Assembly: GCF_002902985.1 (NCBI RefSeq)
Contig: NZ_CP026167.1
Span: 2,294,001-2,358,000 of the forward strand
Length of the DNA: 64,000 nt
Source of the DNA: Leclercia sp. LSNIH1
GTDB taxonomy: Bacteria > Pseudomonadota > Gammaproteobacteria > Enterobacterales > Enterobacteriaceae
Direction of reading: 5' to 3'
Notes under the pieces: generated by a model
Told to the model about the DNA's origin: nothing
The model's input: the letters and a program-made list of their open reading frames with translations, nothing else
Databases searched by the model: none
In this document: in pieces, positions 29,987 to 40,222 of the stretch
Position numbering within the stretch: position 1 is the first letter of the stretch
Layout: each line of letters opens with the position of its first letter
Position numbers and translations under genes: made by a program

Positions 29987-31030
29987 ATGAGTGTGATGTT
30001 TGATCCAGAAGCCGCTATCTATCCTTTCCCACCAAAGCCTGCCCCGCTGAGCCTGGACGAAAAGCAGTTTTACCGTGAGAAAATTAAGCGTCTGCTCAAA
30101 GAGCGTGATGCGGTTATGGTGGCCCATTACTATACCGATCCTGAAATTCAGCAGCTTGCAGAAGAGACGGGCGGTTGTATCTCGGACTCGCTGGAGATGG
30201 CGCGCTTTGGTGCTAAGCATCCTGCTTCGACGTTGCTGGTGGCCGGGGTGCGTTTTATGGGCGAGACGGCCAAAATCCTCAGCCCGGAAAAAACGATACT
30301 GATGCCGACCCTGAATGCGGAGTGCTCGCTCGATCTGGGCTGTCCGATCGACGAGTTTACCGCCTTCTGTGATGCCCACCCTGACAGAACGGTCGTCGTC
30401 TACGCCAACACCTCTGCCGCGGTTAAAGCGCGTGCCGACTGGGTGGTCACCTCCAGTATCGCCGTTGAACTGATTGAGCATCTCGACAGCCTGGGCGAGA
30501 AGATTATCTGGGCACCGGACAGACATCTTGGCAATTACGTCCAGAAACAGACCGGAGCGGATATTCTCTGCTGGCAGGGCGCCTGTATCGTCCATGATGA
30601 ATTCAAAACGCAGGCGCTGGCGCGCATGAAGGGGCTCTACCCGGATGCGGCCATTCTGGTTCACCCGGAATCCCCGCAGGCGATCGTTGATATGGCGGAT
30701 GCCGTCGGCTCAACCAGCCAGCTGATCGCTGCCGCGAAGATGCTGCCGCATCGCCAGTTGATTGTGGCGACCGATCGCGGCATCTTCTACAAAATGCAGC
30801 AGGCGGTGCCAGAGAAAGAGCTGCTGGAAGCACCGACCGCAGGCGAGGGGGCAACCTGTCGCAGCTGCGCGCACTGTCCGTGGATGGCCATGAACGGGCT
30901 CAAAGCGATTGCAGACGGTCTGGAGACGGGCGGAGCCGCCCATGAAATCCATGTTGATGCCGCGCTGCGAGAGGGGGCGTTAATTCCGCTTAACCGAATG
31001 CTGGATTTTGCGGCTACACTACGTCCTTAA
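29987..31030 (+). CDS. nadA: Quinolinate synthase A
   Basis: 347 aa, as in E. coli. It condenses iminoaspartate with dihydroxyacetone phosphate to quinolinate in NAD synthesis. A [4Fe-4S] cluster is held by three Cys: Cys113 (AECSLDLGC), the Cys in [11 protein letters not shown] near 200, and one in [14 protein letters not shown] near 297. The frame is open upstream to 29918, but the ATG at 29987 gives the conserved [15 protein letters not shown]. pnuC follows 30 nt later. Confidence 0.97.
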   Translation: MSVMFDPEAAIYPFPPKPAPLSLDEKQFYREKIKRLLKERDAVMVAHYYTDPEIQQLAEETGGCISDSLEMARFGAKHPASTLLVAGVRFMGETAKILSPEKTILMPTLNAECSLDLGCPIDEFTAFCDAHPDRTVVVYANTSAAVKARADWVVTSSIAVELIEHLDSLGEKIIWAPDRHLGNYVQKQTGADILCWQGACIVHDEFKTQALARMKGLYPDAAILVHPESPQAIVDMADAVGSTSQLIAAAKMLPHRQLIVATDRGIFYKMQQAVPEKELLEAPTAGEGATCRSCAHCPWMAMNGLKAIADGLETGGAAHEIHVDAALREGALIPLNRMLDFAATLRP

Positions 31031-31060
31031 ACCACGTAAACGTAACGCTCAGGGGAAAAG

Positions 31061-31780
31061 ATGGATTTTTTTAGCACGCAAAACATTCTGGTACATATAC
31101 CGATTGGCGCTGGCGGCTATGACTTGTCATGGATTGAAGCGGTCGGGACAATTGCAGGTCTGCTCTGTATCTGGCTTGCCAGTCTGGAGAAGATCGTCAA
31201 CTACGCGTTTGGCCTGGTGAACGTCACCCTGTTCGCCATTATCTTCTTCCAGATCCAGCTGTATGCCAGCCTGCTGCTGCAGCTGTTCTTCTTTGGGGCC
31301 AATATCTACGGCTGGTACGCCTGGTCCCGGCAGAACAGCCAGCAGGAGGCGGAACTGCAGATCCGCTGGCTACCGTTGCCGAAGGCCATGGGCTGGCTGG
31401 CTGCCTGCGTGGTAGCCATTGGCCTGATGACGGTCTATATCGACCCGGTGTTCGCTTTCCTGACCCGCGTAGCGGTCTCGGTGATGAATACCCTGGGGCT
31501 GAACGTCACCATGCCGGAGCTGCAGCCTGACGCCTTCCCGTTCTGGGATTCATGCATGATGGTTCTGTCGATTGCCGCCATGATCCTGATGACCCGTAAG
31601 TATGTCGAAAACTGGCTGCTGTGGGTGATCATCAACGTGATAAGCGTGGCGATCTTTGCCCTGCAGGGCGTCTACGCCATGTCGCTGGAGTATATGATCC
31701 TCACCTTCATCGCCCTGAACGGCAGCAGGATGTGGATCAACAGCGCGCGTGAACGGGGTTCACACGCGCTGGCACGTTAA
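31061..31780 (+). CDS. pnuC: Nicotinamide riboside transporter PnuC
   Basis: 239 aa, as in E. coli, with about seven spans. It allows facilitated uptake of nicotinamide riboside. The motif [15 protein letters not shown] and the substrate-site region [12 protein letters not shown] and [14 protein letters not shown] match the family. It shares the nadA transcript, so NadR probably controls both. Its stop overlaps the convergent zitB stop by 4 bp. Confidence 0.97.
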   Translation: MDFFSTQNILVHIPIGAGGYDLSWIEAVGTIAGLLCIWLASLEKIVNYAFGLVNVTLFAIIFFQIQLYASLLLQLFFFGANIYGWYAWSRQNSQQEAELQIRWLPLPKAMGWLAACVVAIGLMTVYIDPVFAFLTRVAVSVMNTLGLNVTMPELQPDAFPFWDSCMMVLSIAAMILMTRKYVENWLLWVIINVISVAIFALQGVYAMSLEYMILTFIALNGSRMWINSARERGSHALAR

Positions 31781-32715
31781 TGGTGGTGATGATGGGCGTG
31801 ACCGGACGGGATCTCGTTGAGGTGGCAGTCCGGTCCGTTACAGGGGGTGTATTCCATCTGAATGGTGCTGTGCGCAATGGCGTAATGGTGCTCCAGAAAG
31901 TGCTGAATACGCCCCAGTAACGCATCATGATCGTGAGGCGGGATAACCTGAACATGCAGGGTCATCAGCGGTTTTTCTCCCACCATCCAGACGTGTACAT
32001 GATGCACATCGCGCACTTCAGGAAGGGAGCGCGTTAAGTTGCGCTTCAGCGCCGGGATATCCAGCGTCGCCGGCGCCCCTTCCAGCAGCTCATTGACGCT
32101 CTCCTGTAGAAGCCGCCAGGCACTGCGTAACACCAGGCACGAGACTAGAATCGACAATATCGGGTCGATGGGCGTCCAGCCGGTCCAGAGGATCACCAGC
32201 GCCGCAACGATGGCTCCCACCGATCCCAGAAGATCCCCCAGCACATGCAGCGCCGCTGCCCGCACGTTGAGATTCTTTTCTCCACTGCCGCGATGCAAAA
32301 TCCAGAACGCCAGGATATTGGCGATAAGCCCGGCAACGGCTACCACCATCATGGTGACACCCGCGACAGGCTGCGGATGGCGGAAACGCTGGAAGGCTTC
32401 CCAGACGATTAAAATCGTGATCAAGACCAGCGCGATGGCGTTGACGAAGGCGGCGAGGGTAGTGAGACGTAGCCAGCCAAAGGTGCGTCCGTGGCTAGGC
32501 GGGCGCCGGGCGAATATCACCGCCAGTAGCGCAAACAGCAGCGCAGCGGCGTCCGTGAACATATGACCCGCATCGGCCAGCAGCGCCAGCGATCCAGAAA
32601 CCAACCCGCCGATCACCTCAATGATCATAAAGGTGGCGGTGACGCCGAACGCCAGCGTTAAGCGTTTAGCATTTTCATCCTGTGAAGAAGGGGCGTGCGA
32701 GTGGGAGTGCGCCAT
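31777..32715 (-). CDS. zitB: Zinc exporter ZitB (CDF family)
   Basis: 312 aa (E. coli 313). Cation-diffusion facilitator with His-rich ends ([11 protein letters not shown] and GHAHHHHH), six spans, and the zinc-site motifs [12 protein letters not shown] (span II) and [12 protein letters not shown] (span V). It exports Zn2+ in exchange for protons. It is convergent with pnuC. Confidence 0.97.
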   Translation of the reverse strand: MAHSHSHAPSSQDENAKRLTLAFGVTATFMIIEVIGGLVSGSLALLADAGHMFTDAAALLFALLAVIFARRPPSHGRTFGWLRLTTLAAFVNAIALVLITILIVWEAFQRFRHPQPVAGVTMMVVAVAGLIANILAFWILHRGSGEKNLNVRAAALHVLGDLLGSVGAIVAALVILWTGWTPIDPILSILVSCLVLRSAWRLLQESVNELLEGAPATLDIPALKRNLTRSLPEVRDVHHVHVWMVGEKPLMTLHVQVIPPHDHDALLGRIQHFLEHHYAIAHSTIQMEYTPCNGPDCHLNEIPSGHAHHHHH

Positions 32716-32770
32716 GAATACTGTCCCGGTAAATAATTATTTTAAGTGTAGAGTTTTTAACATTTTGCAC

Positions 32771-32800
32771 AAAAAATAAAGGAGAGCCGTAGCTCTCCTT
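32771..32800 (-). terminator. Terminator of ybgS
   Basis: On the minus strand, stem AAGGAGAGC/GCTCTCCTT with loop TACG, followed by TTATTTTTT. It lies just past the ybgS stop. Confidence 0.8.
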
Positions 32801-32823
32801 CATCATAACCGCATTACCGTCAA

Positions 32824-33354
32824 TTACTGAGTAGTGCCGTCAGTCTTTTGTTCTTGTGGGGTTCTTTCGGTATCAACTTTGCCGGATTGATCCGGACATT
32901 TACCGTCTTTACACATCGAATTCCTGTGCTGATCATCCTTGGACATGCCGTCGTTACTCATCTTACTTGGGTCGTCATTACCCATGACGGAGTTAGTGCC
33001 GCCAGTGGTTGAACTGTTGCCGGTACCATTGGTCACCCCGGTGCCGCTGGAGTTCGTTCCATCTGGATTGAGCATGGAACCCGTGCCAGTCCCCGTACCC
33101 GTACCTGTTGTGCCTGTACCTGTTGTGCCGGTGGTGCCGGTTGTACCAGAACCGGTGTTAATCTGGCTGTTGCCGGTGTTATTTGGAGCAATATTCTGGC
33201 GTGCGTCAGGCGCAACGGCCCCTGCATCAGCGGCGGCATTCGCCTGGCCATTATTGGTGTTAGAGCCGGCGGCGCTATCAGCAGCCAGTGCCGCACCGCT
33301 CGCCATCGTGAGCGAAGCTGTCAGGAAAAGGGTTGCGAGTTTAGTCATTTTCAT
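32824..33354 (-). CDS. ybgS: YbgS-like secreted protein with Gly/Thr expansion
   Basis: 176 aa; E. coli YbgS is 126 aa. The signal peptide [24 protein letters not shown] is followed by the conserved [21 protein letters not shown]. The C terminus keeps [19 protein letters not shown] and TDGTTQ. The added residues are a Gly/Thr/Ser-rich stretch (about 76-125) with repeats such as TGTTGTTG and GTGTGTG. AGGAG lies 7 nt before this ATG; another ATG is 3 nt upstream. Function is unknown. Confidence 0.88.
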   Translation of the reverse strand: MKMTKLATLFLTASLTMASGAALAADSAAGSNTNNGQANAAADAGAVAPDARQNIAPNNTGNSQINTGSGTTGTTGTTGTGTTGTGTGTGTGSMLNPDGTNSSGTGVTNGTGNSSTTGGTNSVMGNDDPSKMSNDGMSKDDQHRNSMCKDGKCPDQSGKVDTERTPQEQKTDGTTQ

Positions 33355-33675
33355 CATGCTGCTCCTGTTCTGGTCGTTATGTTCTGGATAACTTCTTTCC
33401 ACAGTGCATATGCGAAATCGATATACTGCTCAGTGGTTAAAGATGCCATGATCCCTACTTAGGTCAGTATGGAATCGCGATAAAATTTATAAATGCAGTG
33501 CATACAGTTAAAAAGTTTAGGGTGTATCTCGTTTTTCGCTACTTTGTTGCGTTTTTTAAGCGAATTCCAGGATTTATCTGTGCGTAGTGTAAAAGTGAGT
33601 TTACACTTCCTGACTGACAAGATAGATTGGAGGGATTGCATTCATTTATAAAAGTATGGCAAAGCTGGAACGAAC
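33355..33675. promoter_or_regulatory. ybgS-aroG divergent region
   Basis: About 320 bp, AT-rich, holding the ybgS and aroG promoters and the TyrR box below. A frame of 60 codons at 33459-33641 on the minus strand has no family resemblance and no ribosome site. Confidence 0.6.
33588..33605. promoter_or_regulatory. TyrR box upstream of aroG
   Basis: TGTAAA-AGTGAG-TTTACA is an exact match to the strong TyrR box TGTAAA-N6-TTTACA. E. coli aroG is repressed by TyrR with Phe or Trp. It lies 70 bp before the aroG ATG. Confidence 0.85.
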
Positions 33676-34728
33676 ATGAATTATCAGAATGACGATTTGC
33701 GCATTAAAGAGATCAACGAGTTATTACCCCCTGTAGCGCTCCTTGAGAAGTTTCCCGCCACCGAAAACGCCGCCAATACCGTTTCTCATGCCCGTAAAGC
33801 GATCCACAAGATCCTGAAAGGTAATGACGATCGTCTTCTGGTGGTTATCGGTCCATGTTCCATTCACGATCCTGCGGCGGCAAAAGAGTATGCGGCGCGA
33901 CTGCTGACCCTGCGCGAAGCGCTGAAGGATGAGCTGGAAATCGTCATGCGCGTCTACTTTGAAAAGCCACGCACCACCGTAGGCTGGAAAGGGCTGATTA
34001 ACGATCCGCATATGGATGGCAGCTTCCAGATCAACGACGGTCTGCGCATCGCCCGTAAGCTGCTGCTGGACATCAACGACAGCGGTCTGCCTGCGGCGGG
34101 TGAGTTCCTCGATATGATCACCCCACAATATCTCGCAGACCTGATGAGCTGGGGCGCCATTGGCGCGCGTACCACCGAGTCTCAGGTTCACCGCGAGCTG
34201 GCGTCAGGGCTCTCCTGCCCGGTTGGTTTTAAAAATGGCACCGATGGCACCATCAAAGTGGCGATTGACGCCATTAACGCTGCCGGGGCGCCGCACTGCT
34301 TCCTCTCCGTCACCAAGTGGGGTCACTCCGCGATTGTGAACACCAGCGGGAACGGCGACTGCCATATCATTCTGCGCGGCGGCAAAGAGCCTAACTACAG
34401 CGCGGCGCACGTCGCCGAAGTGAAGGCGGGCCTGGAAAAAGCCGGTCTGGCGGCGCAGGTGATGATCGACTTCAGCCATGCCAACTCCAGCAAGCAGTTC
34501 AAAAAGCAGATGGATGTGGGCACCGATGTCTGCCAGCAGATTGCCGGCGGTGAAAAGGCGATTATCGGGGTGATGATTGAAAGCCACCTGGTGGAAGGCA
34601 ATCAGAATCTGGAAGGCAGCGAGCCGCTGGTCTACGGTAAGAGCGTCACCGATGCCTGCATTGGCTGGGACGATACCGAAACGGTACTGCGCCAGCTGGC
34701 GAATGCGGTGAAAGCCCGTCGCGGCTAA
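33676..34728 (+). CDS. aroG: Phe-sensitive DAHP synthase
   Basis: 350 aa, as in E. coli. It joins phosphoenolpyruvate and erythrose-4-phosphate in the first step of the shikimate pathway and is inhibited by phenylalanine. The N terminus MNYQNDDLRIKEINELLPP, the metal/substrate motif GPCSIHDPAAAKEYA, TTVGWKGLINDP, GARTTESQVHRELASG and DFSHANSSKQ are all intact. It is monocistronic, with TyrR control upstream. Confidence 0.98.
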   Translation: MNYQNDDLRIKEINELLPPVALLEKFPATENAANTVSHARKAIHKILKGNDDRLLVVIGPCSIHDPAAAKEYAARLLTLREALKDELEIVMRVYFEKPRTTVGWKGLINDPHMDGSFQINDGLRIARKLLLDINDSGLPAAGEFLDMITPQYLADLMSWGAIGARTTESQVHRELASGLSCPVGFKNGTDGTIKVAIDAINAAGAPHCFLSVTKWGHSAIVNTSGNGDCHIILRGGKEPNYSAAHVAEVKAGLEKAGLAAQVMIDFSHANSSKQFKKQMDVGTDVCQQIAGGEKAIIGVMIESHLVEGNQNLEGSEPLVYGKSVTDACIGWDDTETVLRQLANAVKARRG

Positions 34729-34754
34729 AAAAATGCCGGATTCGCATCCGGCAT
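34726..34754 (-). terminator. gpmA terminator (minus strand)
   Basis: Read leftward, stem ATGCCGGA/TCCGGCAT followed by seven T (the A-run at 34726-34732, which overlaps the aroG stop). It is the inner hairpin from the aroG side and the outer one from the gpmA side. Confidence 0.75.
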
Positions 34755-34765
34755 TCAGAACGCAG

Positions 34766-34793
34766 AGCCCGGTCATTGCGACCGGGCTTTTTT
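34766..34793 (+). terminator. aroG terminator (plus strand)
   Basis: Stem AGCCCGGTC/GACCGGGCT followed by six T, ending 2 bp before the gpmA stop codon. Confidence 0.85.
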
Positions 34794-34794
34794 A

Positions 34795-35547
34795 TTACTT
34801 GGCTTTACCCTGGTTCGCAACGGCCGCCGCTTTAGCCGCGATTTCGTCAGCGTTACCCAGATAGTAGTGCTTGATTGGTTTGAAGTTTTCGTCGAACTCG
34901 TACACCAGCGGCACGCCGGTCGGGATGTTCAGCTCGAGGATCTCGTCTTCACCCATGTTGTCCAGGTATTTCACCAGCGCGCGCAGGGAGTTACCGTGCG
35001 CAGCGATGATCACGCGCTCACCGCTTTTCAGGCGTGGCAGAATGGTTTCGTTCCAGTAAGGAACAACGCGATCGATGGTCAGCGCCAGGCTTTCGGTAGT
35101 TGGCAGCTCAGCGTCAGTCAGGGATGCGTAACGCGGATCGTGGCCTGGGTAACGCTCGTCATCTTTGGTCAGCTCTGGTGGGGTGACCGCGAAGCCGCGA
35201 CGCCACTGTTTAACCTGCTCGTCACCGTATTTCTCTGCGGTTTCGGCTTTGTTCAGACCCTGCAGCGCACCGTAGTGACGCTCGTTCAGCTTCCAGGACT
35301 TCTCAACCGGCAGCCAGGCCTGATCCAGTTCGTCCAGTACGTTCCACAGGGTATGGATGGCACGTTTCAGCACGGAGGTATAAGCAAAATCGAAGCTGAA
35401 GCCTTCATCTTTTAGCAGTTTGCCCGCTGCTTTCGCTTCGCCAACACCTTTTTCGGACAGGTCAACATCATACCAACCGGTAAAGCGGTTTTCGTTGTTC
35501 CACTGGCTTTCGCCATGACGTACCAGAACCAGCTTAGTTACAGCCAT
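34795..35547 (-). CDS. gpmA: 2,3-bisphosphoglycerate-dependent phosphoglycerate mutase
   Basis: 250 aa, as in E. coli. It interconverts 3- and 2-phosphoglycerate. The phosphohistidine motif [10 protein letters not shown] has His11; the second catalytic His is in [12 protein letters not shown] near 184. AGGAG lies before the ATG. A Fur-like box lies upstream. Confidence 0.98.
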   Translation of the reverse strand: MAVTKLVLVRHGESQWNNENRFTGWYDVDLSEKGVGEAKAAGKLLKDEGFSFDFAYTSVLKRAIHTLWNVLDELDQAWLPVEKSWKLNERHYGALQGLNKAETAEKYGDEQVKQWRRGFAVTPPELTKDDERYPGHDPRYASLTDAELPTTESLALTIDRVVPYWNETILPRLKSGERVIIAAHGNSLRALVKYLDNMGEDEILELNIPTGVPLVYEFDENFKPIKHYYLGNADEIAAKAAAVANQGKAK

Positions 35548-35580
35548 ATTTTACTCCTCCAGAACAAGCATTATTTGAAT

Positions 35581-35599
35581 GATAACAATTCTCATTATA
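35581..35599. promoter_or_regulatory. Fur-like box upstream of gpmA
   Basis: On the minus strand TATAATGAGAATTGTTATC matches 15 of 19 bases of the Fur consensus. E. coli gpmA is reported to be Fur-regulated. The site is 34-52 bp before the ATG. Confidence 0.55.
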
Positions 35600-35727
35600 T
35601 TGCTGCGGCTGAGCCGCGGGCAACGCTTAACCCTAACCATAGCGAAAATAGTGTCGCAGTGTAAGATGCTTGTGAATGAGGGGTTGTGATTTTGTCGGTG
35701 ACTGGCGCTATTTTCAGCAAGATGGAT

Positions 35728-35753
35728 AAAAAAAGCCCTCCGGCAGGAGGGCT
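35728..35753 (-). terminator. Terminator of the gal operon
   Basis: On the minus strand, stem AGCCCTCC/GGAGGGCT with loop TGCC, then at least six T. It lies just past the galM stop. Confidence 0.9.
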
Positions 35754-35758
35754 GGTTT

Positions 35759-36799
35759 TTATTGCGCAATAAAGTGATATTCGGTAACGCTGATGTACTC
35801 TTCGCCCGGGCGCAGTATGCAGTCAGGCTGCGGCCATTCCCCATGATTCGGGCTATCGGGTAAGAACTCGCTCTCCAGCGCCAGACCCTGCCAGGCCCGG
35901 TATTCTCCATCTTCGCGCGCCGGGGTACCCTCGAGGAAGTTACCAGAATAGAATTGCAGGGCAGGGGCGGTGGTATAGACCGTCATCTGCAGCTTTTCAT
36001 CGGCAGACCAGAGATGCGCCGCGGGCTGGCTCAGATCGCCCTGGGCATCAAGGAGGAAAGCATGATCGTAACCGTTCACCTTGCGCTGGTGGTCATCCGC
36101 CAGGAAATCCTGGGCGATAGCTTTGGTAGTGCGGAAATCAAAACTGGTACCCGCCACCGCTTTTAATCCTTCATGGGGGATCCCCATTTCATCGACCGGC
36201 AGATAGCGCTGGGCCAGCAGTTGCAGCCTGTGGTTACGCACGTCGCTGCAGTCGCCGTCGAGGTTGAAGTAAGCGTGGTTGGTCAGATTGACCGGGCAAG
36301 GTTTATCCACGGTGGCGCGGTAGGTAATGGCGATCCGGTTGTCCTCCGTTAAGCGATAATGGACGCTCGTCGAACAGTTGCCAGGGTAGCCCTGGTCGCC
36401 ATCCGGGGAGTCGAGGGCCAACAGCGCTTCGCCATCGTTCTGCTGCACAATGCGCCAGCGGCGCTTGTCGAATCCATCCGGGCCGCCGTGGAGCTGGTTT
36501 TCGCCCTGGCTTGGCAGCAGGTCATAGCGCACGCCGTCCAGTTCAAAGCGGCTTTTGGCGATACGGTTGGCATAACGGCCTACCGAGGCGCCCAGGAAGG
36601 CCGTTTGCTCCACATACTGCTCAGGTGACGCACAGCCGAGCAGGGTTTCGCGGACGCTGCCGTCGGTCATCGGGACGCGGGCGGAGAGCAGCGTCGCACC
36701 CCAGTCCATCAGCGTGACGACCATCCCTGCTTCGTTGCGCAGGGTGATCAGGCGATACGGCAGGCCGTCAGGGGCGAGAACAGGTGTTTCGTTTAGCAC
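35759..36799 (-). CDS. galM: Aldose 1-epimerase (galactose mutarotase)
   Basis: 346 aa, as in E. coli. It interconverts alpha- and beta-galactose before GalK. Typical motifs are [31 protein letters not shown], the catalytic His region [13 protein letters not shown] and the catalytic Glu in [16 protein letters not shown]. It is the last gene of galETKM; the start overlaps the galK stop by 7 nt. Confidence 0.97.
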   Translation of the reverse strand: MLNETPVLAPDGLPYRLITLRNEAGMVVTLMDWGATLLSARVPMTDGSVRETLLGCASPEQYVEQTAFLGASVGRYANRIAKSRFELDGVRYDLLPSQGENQLHGGPDGFDKRRWRIVQQNDGEALLALDSPDGDQGYPGNCSTSVHYRLTEDNRIAITYRATVDKPCPVNLTNHAYFNLDGDCSDVRNHRLQLLAQRYLPVDEMGIPHEGLKAVAGTSFDFRTTKAIAQDFLADDHQRKVNGYDHAFLLDAQGDLSQPAAHLWSADEKLQMTVYTTAPALQFYSGNFLEGTPAREDGEYRAWQGLALESEFLPDSPNHGEWPQPDCILRPGEEYISVTEYHFIAQ

Positions 36800-37941
36800 T
36801 GGCCAGCTCCTTGTGATGCATTACAAACATAGAAAGTCTCTTTGATACCGGTTTTGGCTTCATACTGTTGTTCCACGGCTTGCTGAACAACCGGCACCAG
36901 TTCCTCCGGTACCAGCGCCACCACGCAGCCGCCGAAGCCGCCGCCGGTCATACGCACGCCGCCTTGATCGCCAATGGCGGATTTCACAATCTCAACCAGG
37001 GTGTCGATCTGTGGAACGGTGATTTCGAAGTCATCGCGCATGGAAGCATGCGACTCGGCCATCAGCTCACCCATCCGTTGCAGATCGCCTTTCTCCAGCG
37101 CAGCCGCTGCTTCTATGGTACGGGCGTTTTCGGTCAGGACGTGACGAACGCGTTTTGCCACTACCGGGTCCAGCTCGTGGGCCACTTTATTGAACTCGGT
37201 GAGCGAGACATCACGCAGCGCAGACTGCTGGAAGAAGCGCGCGCCGGTTTCACACTGCTCACGGCGGGTGTTGTACTCGCTGCCCACCAGGGTGCGTTTG
37301 AAATTACTGTTGATGATGATCACCGCCGCGCCTTTCGGCAGGCTGACCGCTTTGGTGCCCAGCGAGCGGCAGTCGATCAGTAACGCGTGGCCTTTTTTGC
37401 CCAGCGCCGAGATCAGCTGATCCATGATGCCGCAGTTACAGCCGACGAACTGGTTCTCTGCTTCCTGGCCGTTAAGGGCGATCTGCGCACCGTCCAGCGG
37501 CAGGTGATAAAGCTGCTGGAAGACGGTGCCGACAGCCACTTCCAGCGAGGCAGAGGAGCTCAGGCCCGCACCCTGTGGGACGTTGCCGCTGATCACCAGA
37601 TCTGCGCCGCCAAACTCCTTGTTACGTTTTTGCAGATGCTTCACCACGCCGCGGACGTAGTTAGACCACTGCTGGCTGTCATGGGCAACAATCGGCTCAT
37701 CCAGCGAAAATTCATCGATCTGGTTGTCATAATCCGCAGCCATCACGCGCACCTTGCGGTCGTCGCGTTTTGCGCAGCTGATCACCGTCTGGTAATCAAT
37801 GGCGCAGGGCAGGACGAAACCGTCGTTGTAGTCGGTATGTTCGCCGATGAGGTTAACGCGGCCTGGCGCCTGGATTGCGTGAGTGGCGGGATAACCAAAT
37901 TTTTCAGCAAACAGGGCGTGGGTTTTATCTTTCAGACTCAT
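36793..37941 (-). CDS. galK: Galactokinase
   Basis: 382 aa, as in E. coli; GHMP kinase that phosphorylates alpha-D-galactose at C1. The signature [20 protein letters not shown], the phosphate loop [18 protein letters not shown] and the C-terminal [15 protein letters not shown] are present. It starts 2 nt after galT. Confidence 0.98.
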   Translation of the reverse strand: MSLKDKTHALFAEKFGYPATHAIQAPGRVNLIGEHTDYNDGFVLPCAIDYQTVISCAKRDDRKVRVMAADYDNQIDEFSLDEPIVAHDSQQWSNYVRGVVKHLQKRNKEFGGADLVISGNVPQGAGLSSSASLEVAVGTVFQQLYHLPLDGAQIALNGQEAENQFVGCNCGIMDQLISALGKKGHALLIDCRSLGTKAVSLPKGAAVIIINSNFKRTLVGSEYNTRREQCETGARFFQQSALRDVSLTEFNKVAHELDPVVAKRVRHVLTENARTIEAAAALEKGDLQRMGELMAESHASMRDDFEITVPQIDTLVEIVKSAIGDQGGVRMTGGGFGGCVVALVPEELVPVVQQAVEQQYEAKTGIKETFYVCNASQGAGQC

Positions 37942-37943
37942 TG

Positions 37944-38990
37944 TTATTCTCCGGATTCGCGAAAATGGACATCACTCACTGCACGCAGACGCTCTGCGGC
38001 CTGCTCCGCCGTCAGGTCACGCTGGGTTTCTGCCAGCATCTCATAGCCGACCATAAACTTACGTACGGTGGCGGAGCGCAGCAGCGGCGGATAGAAGTGG
38101 GCGTGCAGCTGCCAGTGTTGATTCTCTTCGCCATTAAACGGTGCGCCGTGCCAGCCCATGGAATAGGGGAAGGAGCACTGGAACAGATTGTCATAGCGGC
38201 TGGTCAGTTTTTTCAGCGCCAGCGCCAGATCGCTGCGCTGGGCGTCGCTCAGATCGGTTAACCGCAGAACGTGGGCTTTCGGCAGCAGCAGGGTCTCGAA
38301 TGGCCATGCCGCCCAGTATGGCACCACCGCTAACCAGTGTTCGGTTTCCACGACGGTGCGGCTGCCATCAGCCAGCTCGCGCTGGACATAGTCCAGCAGC
38401 ATGGACGACTGCTGCTCAGCGTAATAGGCTTTTTGCAGGCGATCTTCCCGCTCCACTTCGTTAGGCATAAAGCTGTTGGCCCACACCTGGCCGTGGGGAT
38501 GGGGATTCGAGCAGCCCATCGCCGCGCCTTTGTTCTCGAAGACCTGCACCCAGGGATAGGTTTGTCCCAGTTCGGCGGTCTGTTCCTGCCAGGTTTTCAC
38601 CACTTCGGTCAGCGCTTCTACGCTCAGCTCCGGCAGGGTTTTGCTGTGATCCGGCGAGAAACAGATTACCCGGCTGGTGCCGCGCGCGCTTTCGCAGCGC
38701 AGCAGCGGATCGTCACTCTGCGGGGCGTCCGGCGTGTCGGTCATCAGGGCGGCAAAGTCATTGGTAAAGACGAAGGTGCCTTTGTAGTCCGGGTTGATAT
38801 CGCCGGTGACGCGAGTATTTCCCGGACAGAGGAAGCAGTCCGGATCGTGCTGGGGCAGTGTCTCGCTGGACGGTGTCTCCTGCGCGCCCTGCCAGGGGCG
38901 TTTGGCGCGATGCGGAGAGACCAGGATCCACTGCCCGGTTAATGGATTAAAACGACGATGCGGGTGATCGACGGGGTTAAATTGGGTCAT
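37944..38990 (-). CDS. galT: Galactose-1-phosphate uridylyltransferase
   Basis: 348 aa, as in E. coli. It exchanges UMP between UDP-glucose and galactose-1-phosphate. The active-site [13 protein letters not shown] holds the nucleophilic His near 166. Metal-site residues lie in [12 protein letters not shown] (Cys52/55) and in the C-terminal [10 protein letters not shown]. It lies 9 nt after galE. Confidence 0.97.
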   Translation of the reverse strand: MTQFNPVDHPHRRFNPLTGQWILVSPHRAKRPWQGAQETPSSETLPQHDPDCFLCPGNTRVTGDINPDYKGTFVFTNDFAALMTDTPDAPQSDDPLLRCESARGTSRVICFSPDHSKTLPELSVEALTEVVKTWQEQTAELGQTYPWVQVFENKGAAMGCSNPHPHGQVWANSFMPNEVEREDRLQKAYYAEQQSSMLLDYVQRELADGSRTVVETEHWLAVVPYWAAWPFETLLLPKAHVLRLTDLSDAQRSDLALALKKLTSRYDNLFQCSFPYSMGWHGAPFNGEENQHWQLHAHFYPPLLRSATVRKFMVGYEMLAETQRDLTAEQAAERLRAVSDVHFRESGE

Positions 38991-38999
38991 GACAGGTCC

Positions 39000-40016
39000 T
39001 TAGTCCGGATAGCCTTGTGGGTGGCGAGACTGCCAGCGCCAGGTATCCTGTGCCATTTCGTCAAGCGTGCGGGAGACACGCCAGTTAAGCTCTTTATCCG
39101 CCTTCGATGCATCGGCCCAGTAGGCAGGCAGATCGCCGTCGCGACGCGGGGCGAAGTGGTAGCTCACCGGTTTGCCGCAGGCGGCGCTGAAGGCATTCAC
39201 CACATCCAGCACGCTGCTGCCGACGCCCGCACCGAGGTTGTAAATGTGAACGCCCGGTTTATTGGCCAACTGCTGCATGGCGGCGACGTGGCCGTCGGCG
39301 AGATCCATCACGTGAATGTAGTCGCGAACGCCGGTGCCGTCCGGGGTAGGGTAGTCGTTGCCGAAGACCGCCAGCGAGTCACGACGGCCTACCGCAACCT
39401 GGGCAATATAGGGCATCAGGTTGTTAGGAATGCCCTGCGGATCTTCACCCATGTCGCCGGATGGGTGCGCGCCCACCGGGTTGAAATAACGCAGCAGGGC
39501 GATGCTCCACTCCGGCTGTGCTTTTTGCAGGTCGGTCAGGATCTGTTCCACCATCAGCTTGCTCTTGCCGTACGGGCTTTGCGGCGTACCGGTCGGGAAG
39601 CTTTCAACATAAGGGATTTGCGGCTGGTCGCCGTAGACGGTGGCGGAAGAACTGAAGATCAAGTTTTTGACGCCCGCCGCGCGCATGGCAGAGACCAGGC
39701 GCAGCGTGCCGTTGACGTTGTTGTCGTAATATTCCAGCGGCTTCGCCACGGATTCGCCCACCGCTTTCAGGCCAGCAAAGTGAATCACCGTATCAATGGC
39801 GTGATCGTGCAGGATCTCAGTCATCAGCGCTTCGTTACGAATATCGCCTTCGACAAAAGCAGGCTGTTTACCGGCCAGGCGCTCCATAACCGGCAGCACG
39901 CTGCGTTTACTGTTGCACAGGTTATCAAGGATGATGACGTCATGGCCATTTTGCAGCAGTTGCACACAGGTATGACTTCCTATGTAACCGCTACCACCTG
40001 TTACCAGAACTCGCAT
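39000..40016 (-). CDS. galE: UDP-glucose 4-epimerase
   Basis: 338 aa, as in E. coli. NAD-dependent SDR-family epimerase. The Rossmann motif VTGGSGYIGSH is at residues 4-14; the catalytic SSSATVYG (Ser124) and YGKSK (Tyr149, Lys153) are in place. The frame runs back to 40157, but MRVLVTGGSGYIG at 40016, with the conserved leader TAATGGAGCG before it, is the start. It is the first gene of the operon; the internal gal operator lies within its first codons. Confidence 0.98.
   Translation of the reverse strand: MRVLVTGGSGYIGSHTCVQLLQNGHDVIILDNLCNSKRSVLPVMERLAGKQPAFVEGDIRNEALMTEILHDHAIDTVIHFAGLKAVGESVAKPLEYYDNNVNGTLRLVSAMRAAGVKNLIFSSSATVYGDQPQIPYVESFPTGTPQSPYGKSKLMVEQILTDLQKAQPEWSIALLRYFNPVGAHPSGDMGEDPQGIPNNLMPYIAQVAVGRRDSLAVFGNDYPTPDGTGVRDYIHVMDLADGHVAAMQQLANKPGVHIYNLGAGVGSSVLDVVNAFSAACGKPVSYHFAPRRDGDLPAYWADASKADKELNWRVSRTLDEMAQDTWRWQSRHPQGYPD
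39982..39997. promoter_or_regulatory. Internal gal operator (OI)
   Basis: On the minus strand GTGGTAGCGGTTACAT, the same as the E. coli internal operator as I recall it, at galE codons 7-12. GalR bound here and at the external site loops the DNA in E. coli. Confidence 0.85.
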
Positions 40017-40072
40017 ATTTCGCTCCATTAGGCTTATGGTATGAGATAATCCTAGCATAACAGAGAGCAGGA

Positions 40073-40094
40073 AAGTGTGACATGGGATAAAATA
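40073..40094. promoter_or_regulatory. CRP site of the gal promoter
   Basis: AAGTGTGACATGGGATAAAATA: one good half-site TGTGA and a weak second half, as at E. coli gal, directly beside OE. On the minus strand the -10 TATGCT of the P2 promoter follows near 40055-40060. Confidence 0.55.
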
Positions 40095-40110
40095 GTGGAA
40101 TCGTTTACAC
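40095..40110. promoter_or_regulatory. External gal operator (OE)
   Basis: GTGGAATCGTTTACAC is an exact match to the GalR/GalS consensus GTGNAANCGNTTNCAC. Its centre is 113 bp from OI, the E. coli spacing. A CRP half-site TGTGA (40076-40080) lies between it and galE. Confidence 0.9.
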
Positions 40111-40189
40111 TGCACAAAACGCAGCTGCTCTCCGGCTAAAAAAGGATTGTAGATCAAAGCGCTTGGGGTGGGATGTTGCAGGTTGTCCG

Positions 40190-40214
40190 AAAAAGAGCGG
40201 GGGCGTGGCCCCCG
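40190..40214 (-). terminator. Terminator of modF
   Basis: On the minus strand, stem CGGGGGC/GCCCCCG with loop CAC, then CTCTTTTT. It lies just after the modF stop and before the gal control region. Confidence 0.75.
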
Positions 40215-40222
40215 TCAGGATG

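Noticed and set aside
33459..33641. 60-codon minus-strand frame in the ybgS-aroG gap
   Set aside because: Covers the TyrR box and AT-rich promoter DNA; no ribosome site or similarity.
38958..40031. 357-codon plus-strand frame opposite galE
   Set aside because: Shadow of galE; it would also run through the gal operator region, which is fully explained by regulation.
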